From Typhlomys cinereus (Eukaryota; Chordata; Mammalia; Rodentia; Platacanthomyidae), in contig JALPQD010000102.1 in NCBI GenBank assembly GCA_023101885.1, positions 4,028,971 through 4,092,970 of the forward strand: a stretch of DNA of 64,000 nt, given 5' to 3'. The notes under the pieces are model-generated. The model saw only the letters and a list, made by a program, of their open reading frames with translations. It was not told the DNA's origin and ran no database searches. Positions 11,690 to 22,994 of this stretch are shown piece after piece (position 1 is the first letter of the stretch; every line of letters starts with the position of its first letter). The position numbers were made by a program, and so were the translations under genes.

Positions 11690-13185
11690 TTTTAAAAATA
11701 TTTTCATTAAGAATTTTTCATGTATAAACAAAATGAGTTTATGACCATGTCCCTCTTCCCTCCCTCTCCCCTCCTTTCCTGTTTTCCCCTCTCTTCTCTC
11801 AATCCAGCCGTGTCTCTCTTGCTTTCACGTCCCTCTACGTCATGTGTGGATCCCAAAACTCACTCATAGTTATCTGTGCCAGTAAGGGACCAGGTCTCTG
11901 AGGTACTGTAAGTGGCTTTTCAGTGCACAAACCTACATATGGAGAAGCTCTCCTCCTCTTGTTTGACACCTGCCCCAAAGAGTTTCTTTGAGTGTAGCTC
12001 TTTCTCTGGATATACTCACTGGTTCATGGGGAAATAGTGATATGCCAGCCATTGTGTAAATGTGGTAGAAGTAGACCTCAATGCAGTGAGTGCTTGAATG
12101 CAGCAGTCCTGTCATGGCTGAAGTGTCCTGGTGGGTAGTACAGTTCCCTACCTTTAGGCTCTTATAATCTTTTTTTTTTTATTTTTTACCCTCATACAAA
12201 GTTGATAAGTACCCCATTCCCCTCCCTTCCTCTGTCCCTCCCTGGTTCCCCTCCTCCCTTCTGCTTTGTCCCCTTCCTTTACCCCCCTCCCTCCCTTTCT
12301 TCCAGTGCCCCCCACCCCGTTCCTGGAGCATCCTTTAGTGTGCATGTCAAACTACCCTCTGGGTCCTCCTCTCCGATGAGGTGTAAGGACTCAGTAGCAC
12401 TGCCTAGAGCCCTTTCTTGTGTTCCCCTTCAGTATAGGAACACTATTGTGGCTGTTGTTCCCTTGCCTCTAAGGATCCTAGTGCCTGTGATCCATGCTAG
12501 ACTTTGGGGGGATAAATGATCTGTTGGTCATTGCGCAGGTCATGCAAAGTCCTATTATGATTACTTTGGCCCTAACTTGTGTGGAGTATCTTGTATATCG
12601 TTGCTCCTCCCCATTTTTGGCTCTTACAATCTTACCGCCCCCTCTTCCACAAATTTCCCTGAGCTTTGGGATGGGGAGAGATTAGGCTGGCCTGGTTCCA
12701 AGTGGTTGATGCAGGAGCAGCAAAACTGAAAAAAAAAAAATCAACAGACTCTTAATGTCCTGTCTTTTGCAAGATTCCCTGAGGGCTGGGATCAGGAGAG
12801 ATTTTGATGACCTCATTAGGGCCGAGTATTCTAGAGATCCTCTTCACTCTGGCCATTTATGGTTTTCTGTCTCACTGATATCTTATTGCAATAAGATGCA
12901 TCTGTGCTGACTGCTGAGAATTTTTCTTAGCTGTATTCATTGTCTATTTTCTTTTGGGATCTTCCTCCACTCTCCTGACTTATGCTCCTTTATATAGAAG
13001 TTTCCATTTACTTATATCATTCTGAAGGTTCACTGCTAGGAAACACAATATGCAGAGTGTCTTTGTCTTTATGCATCTGAGATACTTCACTCAACATAAT
13101 TTCTTCCACCTCCATCCGTTTATCAGTAAATTTCATTAATTCATTTTCTTTGACAGCTAAATAGTATTCCATTGTGTATATGTAA
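11690..13185 (-). mobile_element. Older LINE-1 3' UTR plus ORF2 end, antisense, split by a younger L1
   Basis: The left part is a pyrimidine-rich tract (CCCTCTTCCCTCCCTCTCCCC, from 11,750) and 3' UTR text such as CCTCAATGCAGTGAGTGCTTGAATGCAGCAG (12,075). The right part resumes after 12,747 and ends with GATACTTCACTCAACATAATTTC and AGCTAAATAGTATTCCATTGTGTATATG (13,080-13,180). That is the antisense of the L1 ORF2 C-terminus encoding YTMEYY-like residues. The same 3' UTR family recurs at 61.9-62.4 kb. No frame is open. Confidence 0.75.
12165..12746 (-). mobile_element. Younger 5'-truncated LINE-1 3' UTR copy with 5' inversion
   Basis: It starts with poly(T) (antisense poly(A)) and TCATACAAAGTTGATAAG, then a C/T-rich polypyrimidine tract (polypurine in L1 sense). 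It then follows the same 3' UTR text as the full-length L1 at 34.7-35.2 kb. At 12,710 the orientation flips: 12,711-12,746 reads in L1 sense. Degenerate flanking strings GGCTCTTATAATC (12,158) and GACTCTTAATGTC (12,747) are a plausible worn target-site duplication. It lies inside the older L1 3' UTR. Confidence 0.85.
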
Positions 13186-13251
13186 CTCATTTTCATGTGT
13201 TCTGCTTTTTTGTTTCTGGAAACTACTCTTCCTACAATGCTCTTTTTGATG

Positions 13252-13256
<5 letters not shown>

Positions 13257-13294
<38 letters not shown>
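13257..13294. repeat. (CT)n microsatellite
   Basis: Near-pure CT dinucleotide run. Ser/Leu-repeat and Arg/Glu-repeat frames here are artefacts. Confidence 0.95.
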
Positions 13295-13297
<3 letters not shown>

Positions 13298-13337
13298 ACT
13301 TTCTTTATATATGTGTGGCTATACATATATATGTAAA

Positions 13338-13364
13338 TGTACACACACACACACACACATATAT
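13338..13364. repeat. (CA)n microsatellite
   Basis: A short CA run ending in TATAT. Confidence 0.9.
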
Positions 13365-13389
13365 GCACTGCTGTTGATAATTGCTCTAT

Positions 13390-14155
13390 TTGCCAATTAG
13401 CTCAATTTCTCCTTTGTTGGTGGAGGATCCTACTTTTTCTTGGTCATTCCCAATGAATGTACTATTTTACATTCTTTCATGAAATGTTGTTTACAGCATC
13501 CAAGTTTTGTTTATCATTCTAAATAATTGATTCTGTTATATACTTCATATACAGAAGACATTGCTGTTGTTAGAACAAGATTCTCCATCCCTTGGACCCA
13601 GGCTTCCCTGTTGCATTCCTAGACCAATCCATTCTGCACAGCATGAACTTGATAAACGTTGAATTTAAATTCATTTTTTTAACCTTCAAGTGAAAGACAT
13701 TTTTTTCTGGAGGTCAACTCAATAGCAATCTAATTCTTAGAATGAATGTGATAGATAAGAGCCTTTTTAACAAGCATCTTTTATAATTATAAATGCCAGA
13801 TTTCATCAGAAGCCTAGAGCAAGTATCATCACTGTGAGACAAACTAAATGCTACATGTGTCAATATTTACACAAGCAGATTACAACAGTGTGGTCTCATC
13901 AGTTCAGCTATTGTGTCTTCTGAGCTTAACTAAATTTCAAACTCCATAAGGAACTCCATTTTCCCCTGAAGTTATTAAAGGGTAGATTTCTTTTAATTAA
14001 GCTCATTTGCATGACTAAATTACATTTAATTACTCTCATTCATTTCTCTAATACCTTTCTTTGATTGGAGAAGGCGAACTTTTATAATTGATTAGAATAG
14101 GATGCTTGAGCCTTCTATGCCAATCTTATACAGTAGCTCTATGTTATTTTTTTGT
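13390..14155. other. Unique AT-rich DNA with a homeodomain/POU-like motif cluster
   Basis: No gene or repeat recognised. Around 13,990-14,035 the sequence is dense in TTAATTAA, ATTTGCAT (octamer-like, 14,005-14,012) and TTTAATTAC motifs, the composition often seen in conserved developmental enhancers. No conservation data are available to me. Confidence 0.25.
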
Positions 14156-14159
14156 TAGC

Positions 14160-14290
14160 TGAATTTTTTCTTTTTTTCTTTATTAATTAATTAATTAATT
14201 GTTTTTTCCAATCATACAAACATAATAGCTACCCTGATCCCCTCCCTCCCACATCCCTCCCCAGTCACCCTTGCTCCCTTCCCCCATTAT
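14160..14290 (-). mobile_element. Short LINE-1 3'-end fragment, antisense
   Basis: Poly(T)/TTAATTAA is followed by CCAATCATACAAACATAATAGC and a polypyrimidine tract (CCCCTCCCTCCCACATCCCTC). This is the signature of the extreme 3' end of the L1 3' UTRs elsewhere in the window. Only about 130 bp is present. Confidence 0.65.
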
Positions 14291-15785
14291 GTGATGAGGA
14301 AGTAGAAATTTTTAAATTAATTCTACCATTAGTTTGACCTGTGAGTTTGAGTGTGTGTTACGCACATCCTGTTCCTGGGTTTCTCCCGATGGACACTATA
14401 GTACTAGTGGAAAAATAGTGTATTGCCTCTCCTTACTAAGGCAAATGATGCTTTCAATATGAAACTGCTGGAAATACTTATGTAAATTCTCAATATAATT
14501 GCTATTGAAGTTGTTGATATCATAAAATGGAGGTTTTAAATTTTCCAAGAAAGGAAGTTTCTCTTTACCTCTTGGGTGATTATAATTGTTTTTATGTTTT
14601 GGATTATATGTTTGTTGTTGTATTTGTTCCTACCCTCCTGTCTGAATGCACACATTCAATGCAAAGTTGCTTTCACATAAAGATCCAGACATTGTGTGAC
14701 TGTTTCTAGATAGAATTCATTATGCTTTTAATGAGTCAAACAGATCATATTCCTCCTTGAGGAGTTCAATATTAAGAGAGATACTGACATGTAAACAAAT
14801 TAATTTTTGCAAATATAATAGTAAAATCATGAATACAGTTCATAGTTGGAATGAGGAAACTCAGTTTGAAGGCATTTAACTATGATCTTTGGCTGAAATA
14901 AATCAATGATAGAGTTATAAAGATTGGTGGAGAAGGTCATTCTAGATGAAGAAATTTCGTGCCCAAAGATATTCAAAGGACAGAATGACATATTTGGAAA
15001 TGAGAGTTTAGTTAAGTTTGAGCTTTTGTTATGATCAATCAGGGAGACAAGTACAGAGAAAAGTCATTCTGTGGATGCTTGAAACAGGTAAGTAACATGA
15101 CCATATTTATGTGCTAGAAAGACAATGGGGTAGTGAATGAACAGATTAGGGGGAGGAAAGTATGGTTGAGGGATCCTTTAGTTCACAGATAGCATAAAGT
15201 TGAAATATGTAGTGGCACTAAATTTGGAGAAGCAGCAACAAATATAATGCATATTTCACTGATATTTAGAGGATAGAATTGACAGGCAGGCATTTAATAA
15301 ATCTTCATGTTCCCACTTCAGATGATTTTTTATGTAGTGGTGACATTATCAAAAACATGAGAAGAAAAATACATTTTGAGTGAGAATATAAAAAGTCATC
15401 ATTTAAGTTTCAGGGCTGTGATTTTGAAATGAAGTTCATGAATTTGTATAGAACTTAGAATATTGGTAAAAGAAAAAAAGCTCTAGATTTGGACATTGTA
15501 GTGAGATTTTCATGTTTTGGACTTCCCTTTCTGAAATGCCACTTTCTTAAAGTTACAGACACTGATTTAGCCTAACAGTGGTAGTTATGTGACTTAATCT
15601 AGTCAATCAGAAAACAAAGATAGGTACTATTGATAAGTTGGAGGTGGAAGACATACTCTGCAGGAAACACCAACTGCAAGAATAATTAACTGTAGAGAAA
15701 ACGAGACCATCTCTTCTTCACATAAGTCAAATTAGTGAGTGAAGCCAATACTTTGGACAAGCTAATGAATCAAGAGAAACTGAGG
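14291..15785. other. No gene recognised
   Basis: AT-rich DNA with no clear repeat. Short open frames look random. Confidence 0.4.
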
Positions 15786-15800
15786 ACTGCTTATATTTTT

Positions 15801-16114
15801 TTAATTTTTTTATTATTTATTATTTATTCAATTGTGCATGAATGCGTGCATGTGCGCGTGTGTGTATGTATGTGTGTATGTATGTGTGTGTGTGTGTGTG
15901 TAGAACCACGGACAAATATGGGAACCACCATGGACCGCCTCCACCTCCTCCTTGTTTACTCTGCCCTGGGATTCACAGGCTCTGTCCTACCAGGACCAGA
16001 AGCGCATGCCGCCCCTGCTTCCGCCTGGCGTCTATATGTGGGGTCTAGGATCTGAACTCAGGGCCTTCCGCCTGCAAGGCAGAGGCTTAACCCCTGAGCC
16101 ACCTCTCCAGCCCC
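15801..16114 (-). mobile_element. Young tRNA-headed SINE, exact 15-bp TSD
   Basis: Minus-strand copy. An A/T tail with repeated TTTATT signals (antisense AATAAA) is followed by GT/GTAT repeats and GTAGAACCACGGAC. The head ends in CCACCTCTCCAGCCCC. ACTGCTTATATTTTT occurs exactly at 15,786-15,800 and 16,116-16,130, which defines the insertion. Three plus-strand frames crossing it are spurious. Confidence 0.95.
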
Positions 16115-16810
16115 AACTGCTTATATTTTTGAACGATGGCATTCAGTGATTTTGCTAGTTAACCTAACATTTAGTCATGTGAGTCAGTAAATTCTAAGTT
16201 TCATGTTTCACGTGTGTTTATATCTTTGTGACATGAATCCAAAAGCATCTTCAGTCAAGTAAGCTGTAATTCACCTTGGGAAATGAACCCTGTGGATATG
16301 ATCAGGGCTAAGTAAGTGAGGAAGTAAAACCAGGAATATAAAAAATAAAAGGCAGATAGAGAGAAAGAGTCCTTTAAAGGCCTATTAAGACGACAAGAAA
16401 TCAGTAGTAATTATGGGATAGAGAGGAGCATGGTGGGGAGGAAGACAAGATGATTCAAAGAACAGATGACTTCAGTAAAGACTGTATGAGTAGTGTACAT
16501 GAGACATAAGGCAGATGAACTGAAAGTGCCTCACAAGATTATTTATAAGGGTGAAATGGGAGCTTGAAAATTAGACTAACCACTTGAAAACAAATACTAG
16601 AAAAAAATTTTAAGTTGGTAGAAGTAATGAATACTACCATGCTCTTTTGCCCCTGTTATTTAAATATAGTACATTTATTTTGGAATAAGACTTGTAGAAA
16701 TTGCATCAGGATAAAATGCCAAATAGATAAGAATCATTGAGAAATAGGAATCAGGAAGCCTGTTGAAATCTTTCATTCATTCATATAAGTCTTAGAGATC
16801 GCCTATATTG

Positions 16811-16999
16811 GGGCTGGAGACATGGTTCAGGGGTTGAGCTTCTGCTTCACAAGCAGAAGGTTCCAAGTTTGGAGCCTAGATCCCACATAAAAACACCAGA
16901 TGAAAATGGCAGCAGGCTGAAATTCCAGTCATGAAAGGCAGAGTCTGGGAAACCCCAGAGCAAGCAAAAAGGATAGGTAGAGCAATCCAGAACAGAACC

Positions 17000-17039
<40 letters not shown>

Positions 17040-17050
17040 TAGAAAAACAA
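16811..17050 (+). mobile_element. Older SINE relative, sense copy, with (CA)n tail
   Basis: The head GGGCTGGAGACATGGTTCAG retains the tRNA-like start. The body (…AGAAGGTTCCAAGTTTGGAG…, AACCCCAGAGCAAGC) is diverged. A (CA)n run lies at 17,001-17,037, followed by a short A-rich tail. The flanks GATCGCCTATATTG (16,797) and GATCTCCATATTG (17,051) form an imperfect target-site duplication. Confidence 0.75.
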
Positions 17051-17161
17051 GATCTCCATATTGTGATAATTTGATTTTCTTTCTTATTAAAAAGTAGAAT
17101 ATAATTAAGCATACAAGGAGCTAAATGCTGGCCTGTTCATAGGTCTTTTAAGAAATAGTTT

Positions 17162-17330
17162 GAGATGACAAGATGGCTCAGTTAATAAAGTAACTGACTT
17201 CTTACAAAACTGTCAACCAAAAAACTATGTGATAAAAGAAAGAAAGTTGTTCTCCGACCTCCATGTGTGTGCTGTGGCATGGCCACATTCACTCCCTCTG
17301 TCTTTTAAATAAAGTGTTTTCAAAGAATAA
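17162..17330 (+). mobile_element. RSINE1/B4-family SINE, degraded
   Basis: The motif order is GATGGCTCAGTTAATAAAG (head), GTTGTTCTCCGACCTCCATG, TGCTGTGGCATGG, and an AAATAAAG-type tail. This matches the RSINE1 right half. The middle carries a large divergent patch. Confidence 0.65.
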
Positions 17331-17334
17331 ATAC

Positions 17335-18855
17335 ATATTATCTTGAAAATGTTGTGCTTTTATACTGTATAGAGCTGTTTCCATTGCAGATCAGAGGTTG
17401 TCTTCTTCCATTTTAAAGTATCTATGCTGTCTGGCTACGAAGAAATTTATTTTACTCCATAAACTCAAAAGTTTTATTAGTGTATGACAATTCTTTTTGG
17501 ATATCATCTATTTTAACCCCTTTATCACATTATTTGAGTAATATAAGCAGGACATGAGTTTATTCCTTTATTTCATGTTTTTAAGGGTGATAAAATGGCA
17601 AAGAAAGAAGCTATAGCACATTACTGCTCTTTAAGCTTTAGATTTTCACGAAACAGACCATTGCTTATTCAAAAGGAAATAATCCTTAAATCTTGCATTA
17701 AATATTAATCCCCTAATGTTATATGTTAAATCTTCTAATCTGCAAGCAAAATCTGGAGTATAATCAGCTGAAGAGCTCAAGAGAACAGATTTTAGGAGAC
17801 TGAAAAGTACCCACAGTCAAAACGAAGAGGACACCTGTGTGGAAAATGCCAGAGCATAAACACCTTCCCTTTCAGCCTGGATTTGGATATTTGGCTTCGG
17901 TATCCACAGTCATAAAAGCGAATGTGTTATGAAAAGAAAGAAATGGAAACAAACAAATCACAATACCAAAAGAAAGAAAAATTCCATCAACCACACTTTC
18001 ACAGTCCTCTATTTATACTAGCACATTCTGGGAAAATCACTCAAAAACCTGTTACTAATCATTTAAACCTTAGGCTGTCGACATTTTTCTGCTCTGCTAG
18101 CCAAGTAGTCATGTGCAGCAGCCAGAGGGTTAAAGAGCCAGATTTCCTGCCCCATACTGCAACTTTGGGAGAGCAATATGGAGGACCCTGTCATCACTGC
18201 AGAAGCTCCTGTTGAAAAGAAGGGTCTATCCAGGCAAAAATATGTGCAGCCTTCTGGGCCAGATTTGCTCCGGAAGGGCTTTGAAGTTGGCTGTGCAGTG
18301 AGCTGAGTTGTCCAGGCCCGTTGTTCCGAAAAGGACAAGACTGTCTCTCTGCAAGACCAGCTCTCCAGATGGCAGACCATGCGAAACTTGGTCTTCAGGA
18401 ACCCTACAGAACTATGGAAAGGGCTTTGACTTGTTCAGGATATTTGAGACGTAGTCTAATGTACTTTAAATTACCAAGATTTAGATCTTGATAGGCCAAA
18501 AACAAACATTACTGTGTTCAACTTAAAACAATATAAATGAGAAAGTACAGAAGGAGAAGTTTCTGAAATTAAGACTGAGGAAGAAATGGGAATTTCTGTT
18601 TTAAAAACCATAGTCAGTAACAACAGCACAGAGTTATATCTCCGGTGGTCTAAAAGAGTGACATATTTGCATTATTTTAATTGGATGTATGTGATATTCT
18701 CACTATATGTACTGAGTTTCTTAAATAAATACTTTAAAAAGGCTCAATGCCAAGGGAATGTGAAAAGAGCCCTCTTATGACACAGTCATGCGTCACCATG
18801 GTACTTTGCAATACAGTGCTTAGAATTTCTCATTTTACTTTTCATTTTTCTTTTT
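17335..18855. other. Unique DNA; one GC-richer block with a small open frame
   Basis: No gene is recognised. The 18,060-18,420 block is less AT-rich than its surroundings. It contains a 42-codon plus-strand frame (18,178-18,306) that I cannot match to any family. An overlapping minus-strand frame of about 105 codons is equally unrecognised. Confidence 0.3.
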
Positions 18856-18879
18856 ATATGTGTGTAAGGTGTGTGTGTA

Positions 18880-18925
<46 letters not shown>

Positions 18926-19194
18926 ATGGGTGTAGGCAAGAGGACAAACCCAGGTGTCTCCTCAGGAAAGCTGTCCTCTTCTTTGAGAAAGGGTCATTTC
19001 TTGCCCTGGCATTCACTGGCTTGATAGGCTGGTGAGTCGGGCAGTTAGACAGTGAGACTCAGGGATCCTCCTATCTCTGTCTCCTCAGTAGATGCACCCC
19101 AATGCCTAGGATTTTTATGTGGGTTCTCAGGATTAAACTCAGGCCCTCATACTTGAAAAGCAAATGATTTGCTGTCTGACCCACCTCTTCAGCC
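18855..19194 (-). mobile_element. B4-like SINE (ID/B1 dimer), antisense
   Basis: A (GT)n tail at 18,860-18,917 is followed by the antisense B1-like half (CAGGGATCCTCCTATCTCTGTCTCCTCAG). Then comes the antisense ID-like head (TATGTGGGTTCTCAGGATTAAACTCAGGCCCTCATACTTG … ACCCACCTCTTCAGCC). Both halves are in the order expected for a nearly full-length B4. Confidence 0.8.
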
Positions 19195-19199
19195 TTTGG

Positions 19200-20470
19200 T
19201 ATGAATTATTTTCAATCTCTACCATTGAACACATTCTCAACCATGCTAAATTAATGAAATGCTGATAAAAGTTCTGAAATTAGATTAATACATTGCAGAT
19301 AATTACTAATATATTTAGTCATAAAAATTTCTTAATAAAAATTCAAAATACAATTCTGCTTATTAAGGTATCTCATGATGCTCCTTAGTGAAAGTCTGAA
19401 CATTGAAAACTTAGTCTTCTGTAATAAGAAATGGCAGCAACTAACAATAACATTTAAAAGTTAAGTTCAAAGTCTGGGTCTCACATGACCTGGGGCTAAG
19501 GGCTTTTCTCACCAACACTCACTGTAGTTTACACATGCAGATCAGAATTATAAAGAAAAGCCTCATAAGACTGTTTTCTGAGTCATCTGAATGAAGCAGA
19601 TCGTATATGCTGCAATCATCAAAACTAAGCCATTGAGAGGAGGTGGAGTCTGACTCAGATTAAACAGAAGTCACTGTGGGGTTTTGGAGTTAGACTAAAA
19701 AACTTAGATTCCATCATGCCCTTAATTATCAAATGTGCTTCCTGTGAAGAAAGAAGTACTGTGTAAAATGTTTGATAATCTGACAAGGCCATAAGGCTTA
19801 ATGGAATAGATGATTACACACAGATGGACGATTAACTCTCGAGGTTTAACGTTAAAAAAAAGTAACTGTGCTGCATTGCTACTTAATGGAATTACACTGC
19901 CCATATGGAAGAGAACTATACCCTAAATATACCCAGAATGATGGGACAGGTGGCAGAATCTGGGCAAGACTGCTTGGAATGCACAAAAGCGTTCCGAACT
20001 TGTAACTGCCAGAAAGATTCCTGGAGTTAAAAGAAAAAGAGGAGAATCATCGAAACTGTTAACTTTTCTACAATTTGGAAATATGAATTGCAAAATAATT
20101 AGAAAATTGAAAGCCAAAGTACACTTTTTTTTCTCACTGTCTCCTAGAAATCTATATACTGCATTTGTGACTGAGGAAATATTGCAATGCATGGATGACT
20201 GTGAACCTCCAACATAAATCCAACAGGGCAGTGACCTTATTTGTCTTAATTGCAGCTTAGCCCACTGAGAGAGGAAAGAGATGAAAACAAGTAGCTAAAG
20301 TAAGAATTGGGCATTATGTTTAGATTTCATGTTCTGTAAAACCATTTTATATTCCTAGTTCCATGGATAAAAAAGAGATATATACATGGCAGCAGGATGT
20401 GAATACTCATGGACATTTATATGTAAATAAACAAAGGAAGAGGTAATATGATTCCAGTTATGAAACCAGC
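19200..20470. other. No gene recognised
   Basis: AT-rich unique-looking sequence. No mobile element or RNA gene is identifiable. Confidence 0.4.
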
Positions 20471-20471
20471 A

Positions 20472-20720
20472 CTGTGTTGCCCATGTAGTTCAGACAGTAA
20501 GGGGCTTATATAACATGCACAAAATCCTGACTATGGTCCCCAGAACCATAAACCCAAAACCAAGTATGGTTGTATGCACCTACAATCACAGCACTTGATA
20601 AGTGGAGGTAGGAGGATCACAAAGAAGCTCAAGGCCATCCTCAACTACATAGTGAGGTGTATGTCAGTCTGACTTCATGATTTACAGAAGCAAATAAAAA
20701 TATTTCTTAAAAAAATAAAT
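20472..20720 (+). mobile_element. B4-like SINE (ID/B1 dimer), sense
   Basis: An ID-like head (CCATGTAGTTCAGACAGTAA … GACTATGGTCCCCAGAACC) is joined to a B1-like half (AAGTATGGTTGTATGCACCTACAATCACAGCAC … AAGGCCATCCTCAACTACATAGTGAG). The tail is A-rich. A later L1 inserted directly beside its tail. Confidence 0.75.
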
Positions 20721-20735
20721 AAAGTTACTGTGGCA

Positions 20736-21297
20736 CCAAAGACCGTACATTATTCACCTGGAACTAGACCAGCCAAATCTTTCCCCATCCTAAAGCTCAG
20801 GGAACCTTGTGGAAGAGGGGCGCCAAGATTGTAAGAGCCTAAAGATGGGGAGGACCAACAATATGCAAGATACTCCACACAAGTTAGGGCTGCAGTAGCC
20901 ATAACTGAACTTCGTACGACCTGCGCAATGGCTGACATGTCAGTGATCCTTCTCCCAAGGTCTAGCATGGATCACAGGGGAGAGGGCTCCAGGCAGTAAG
21001 ATCCTTAGAAGGAAGGGATTAACAGTCATAATAGAGTTCCCATACCAACAAGGAGCCCAAAAAGAGGCTCCTGGCTATGCTACTGAGTCCTTATCTATCA
21101 CCAGGGTGGAGGACTCAGAGGGAGGCTTTGCATTTGCATAAAAGAATGCTCCAGGGGATGGGACAGAAGGAGTGGAATGAAAGGAAGTGGGGAGAGTGTA
21201 AGGGATGATGATTGGGGAGGGGAGGAGAGAGGGAGAGGTCAGGGGTACCTATTGAGCTTGTATGATTAGGAAAAAATAAATAAAATGTGGGAGAAAA
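20736..21297 (+). mobile_element. 5'-truncated LINE-1 3' UTR, sense orientation, 15-bp TSD
   Basis: This is the only sense-strand copy of the L1 3' UTR that is antisense elsewhere (compare CTTGTGGAAGAGGGGCGCCAAGATTGTAAGAG with the complement at 12,620 and 35,150). It contains the polypurine tract (GGGGAGGGGAGGAGAGAGGGAGAGG, 21,213-21,238) and ends in ATAAATAAAATGTGGGAGAAAAAAA. AAAGTTACTGTGGCA is repeated exactly at 20,721-20,735 and 21,298-21,312. Minus-strand frames here are not genes. Confidence 0.95.
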
Positions 21298-21312
21298 AAA
21301 GTTACTGTGGCA

Positions 21313-21640
21313 ACTGCAGGTGCCAACTTGGTAACAGAAGATTGAGGCATTGATCACACCCATGAAGAGTTAAATCCTGAATAAGACTATGGAAATTATC
21401 TAACTGATGTAGGAAGGCCCAACCCATAGTGGATGGGACCATTACTCAGGCAAGTGGATAAAAAAGACAGAGCTAGCTTAATACTTTAGAACACTGGCAA
21501 AAGAGAAGAAACGCTCTTCTCTCAGCAGAGCGTTTCTTCTCTCAGCAAGTTCCTCTGAATGTGGTATGGTTAGAGTCACATGCTCCTGATTTTGATATGA
21601 ACTCTCTTGTTATACTACAAAAGTAACCAAGACTTATAAG
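21313..21640 (+). mobile_element. Old MaLR (ORR1-like) LTR fragment carrying a hairpin
   Basis: Motifs follow an ORR1-like LTR: TGATGTAGGAAGGCCCAACCCATAGTGGATGGGACCATTACTCAGGC, then GTGGATAAAAAAGACAGAGC (TATA-like), then GTGGTATGGTTAGAGTCACATGCTCC. It is heavily diverged. A perfect inverted repeat at 21,502-21,542 lies within it. Confidence 0.45.
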
Positions 21641-21644
21641 GTGG

Positions 21645-22270
21645 AATAAGCCCTGTGTTCATCTAAGTGGTTTAGGTCTAGTATTCATTCAGTAAAGAAA
21701 GATGAAGTTAACACATTGAGGGAACATAATTTATTCAAGAGTTCAGAGATTGTAGTCTATGGATGTAGCCATCTATAGGGATGGAATCAGAAAGGTTTGG
21801 GTCATAACATAGGGAAGTGGCATCACAGATTTACCATGCGCCATGAACTTATTTCTGTATACATACCCTTGAATTTTGAATTAAAAAGCATGACTTTGTA
21901 TTATTCACCTATTTCATTGATGAGAAACCTGGGCTGCATAAGCTTTCTTAGGTTGCAAGAGGTTGTCTGTCAGCATTCATATCTACTATCAATTCCTCTT
22001 TAGCATGCTCTTTCCTGATTCTGTAAAGCTTCTGAAGTTTTTATGTACTCATGAACTCCTTTCTGGGCATGATAACGTCTCAAAATCTTGAGAGAGAAAG
22101 TATTGCAAAGTTTTTTCCTCAAACTTTCAGACTACTTGCAGAGATGGGAGAAAACATGCAGTACCATTCACCACAGTATAAAGAAGGAGAGTGAAGAGGC
22201 TTCATGACATTATTTTGCTTCATAAAATCCTATTTTCTTGCTCTTGCTTTTCCTTGTAACATTCAATGTT
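21645..22270. other. No gene recognised
   Basis: AT-rich, with no identifiable repeat or coding signal. Confidence 0.4.
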
Positions 22271-22282
22271 AAAGTATTTTTT

Positions 22283-22314
22283 ATCTTTTTTATTCTTTAT
22301 TTTTATTTATTTAT

Positions 22315-22378
<64 letters not shown>

Positions 22379-22603
22379 AGAAGGCTCTGTGTGCAAAGGA
22401 CCAAGGGTGACTGCGGGAGTCATCCTGAATTGCTTCTACCTCCTACTTGCTTCACTCTAGGAGTTCCCAGACTCTGCCTACCAGAGCCAGAAGTGCAGGC
22501 CTCTGCATTTCTATCTGGCATTTTCACTAGGGACCTGGGATCTGAACTCAGGATCTTCTGCATTAAAACTTTGCCTTAACCTCTGAGCCATCTCTGCAGC
22601 CCC
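22283..22603 (-). mobile_element. Older SINE relative with a 59-bp pure (TG)n tail
   Basis: Minus-strand copy. The antisense A/T tail TTTATTTATTTATTTTC is followed by an uninterrupted TG run at 22,319-22,377, then the older-subfamily body (CAGAAGGCTCTGTGTGCAAAGG). It ends with CTCTGAGCCATCTCTGCAGCCCC. AAGTATTTTTT (22,272) and AAGTATTCTTT (22,604) are a near-exact 11-bp target-site duplication. Cys/Val-repeat frames are translations of the microsatellite. Confidence 0.85.
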
Positions 22604-22699
22604 AAGTATTCTTTGCTAGGAAAAACTTGGTGCTTATGTTTCATTGATACCTTATGCATGCTTATTATGTCTACTGATCAGTTAATTCTATCCTTAGGA

Positions 22700-22990
22700 C
22701 TTCTGAATAAGACATGCTCTGAACTGAATGTTCACATAGTCCCCAAATTCATATGCTAAATCCTTGATCCCTAAAGTGATATATTTGGAGGTAAAGCCTT
22801 GCTCATGATAGATTTGATCCTTCATTGAGGCACTACTTCCAGAAGGAAGCTGTCTGCAAATTAGAAACAGTTCCTACCGAGGTATTACATTTATGAATCC
22901 TTGACCATGCCCTTCATAAACTCCAGCATTCTGAGGAACAAATAAGATTTTCTTTCATTTGCCACATCTATGGTACATTAATTATAGAAG
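22700..22990 (+). mobile_element. MLT1-like MaLR LTR fragment
   Basis: The text resembles ancient mammalian MaLR LTRs: ATGTTCACATAGTCCCCAAATTCATATGCTAAATCC, then GATATATTTGGAGGTAAAGCC, and later a CCACATCTATGGTACATTAATTATAGAAGCC end. It is strongly diverged and was assigned on motif order. Confidence 0.5.
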
Positions 22991-22994
22991 CCTG

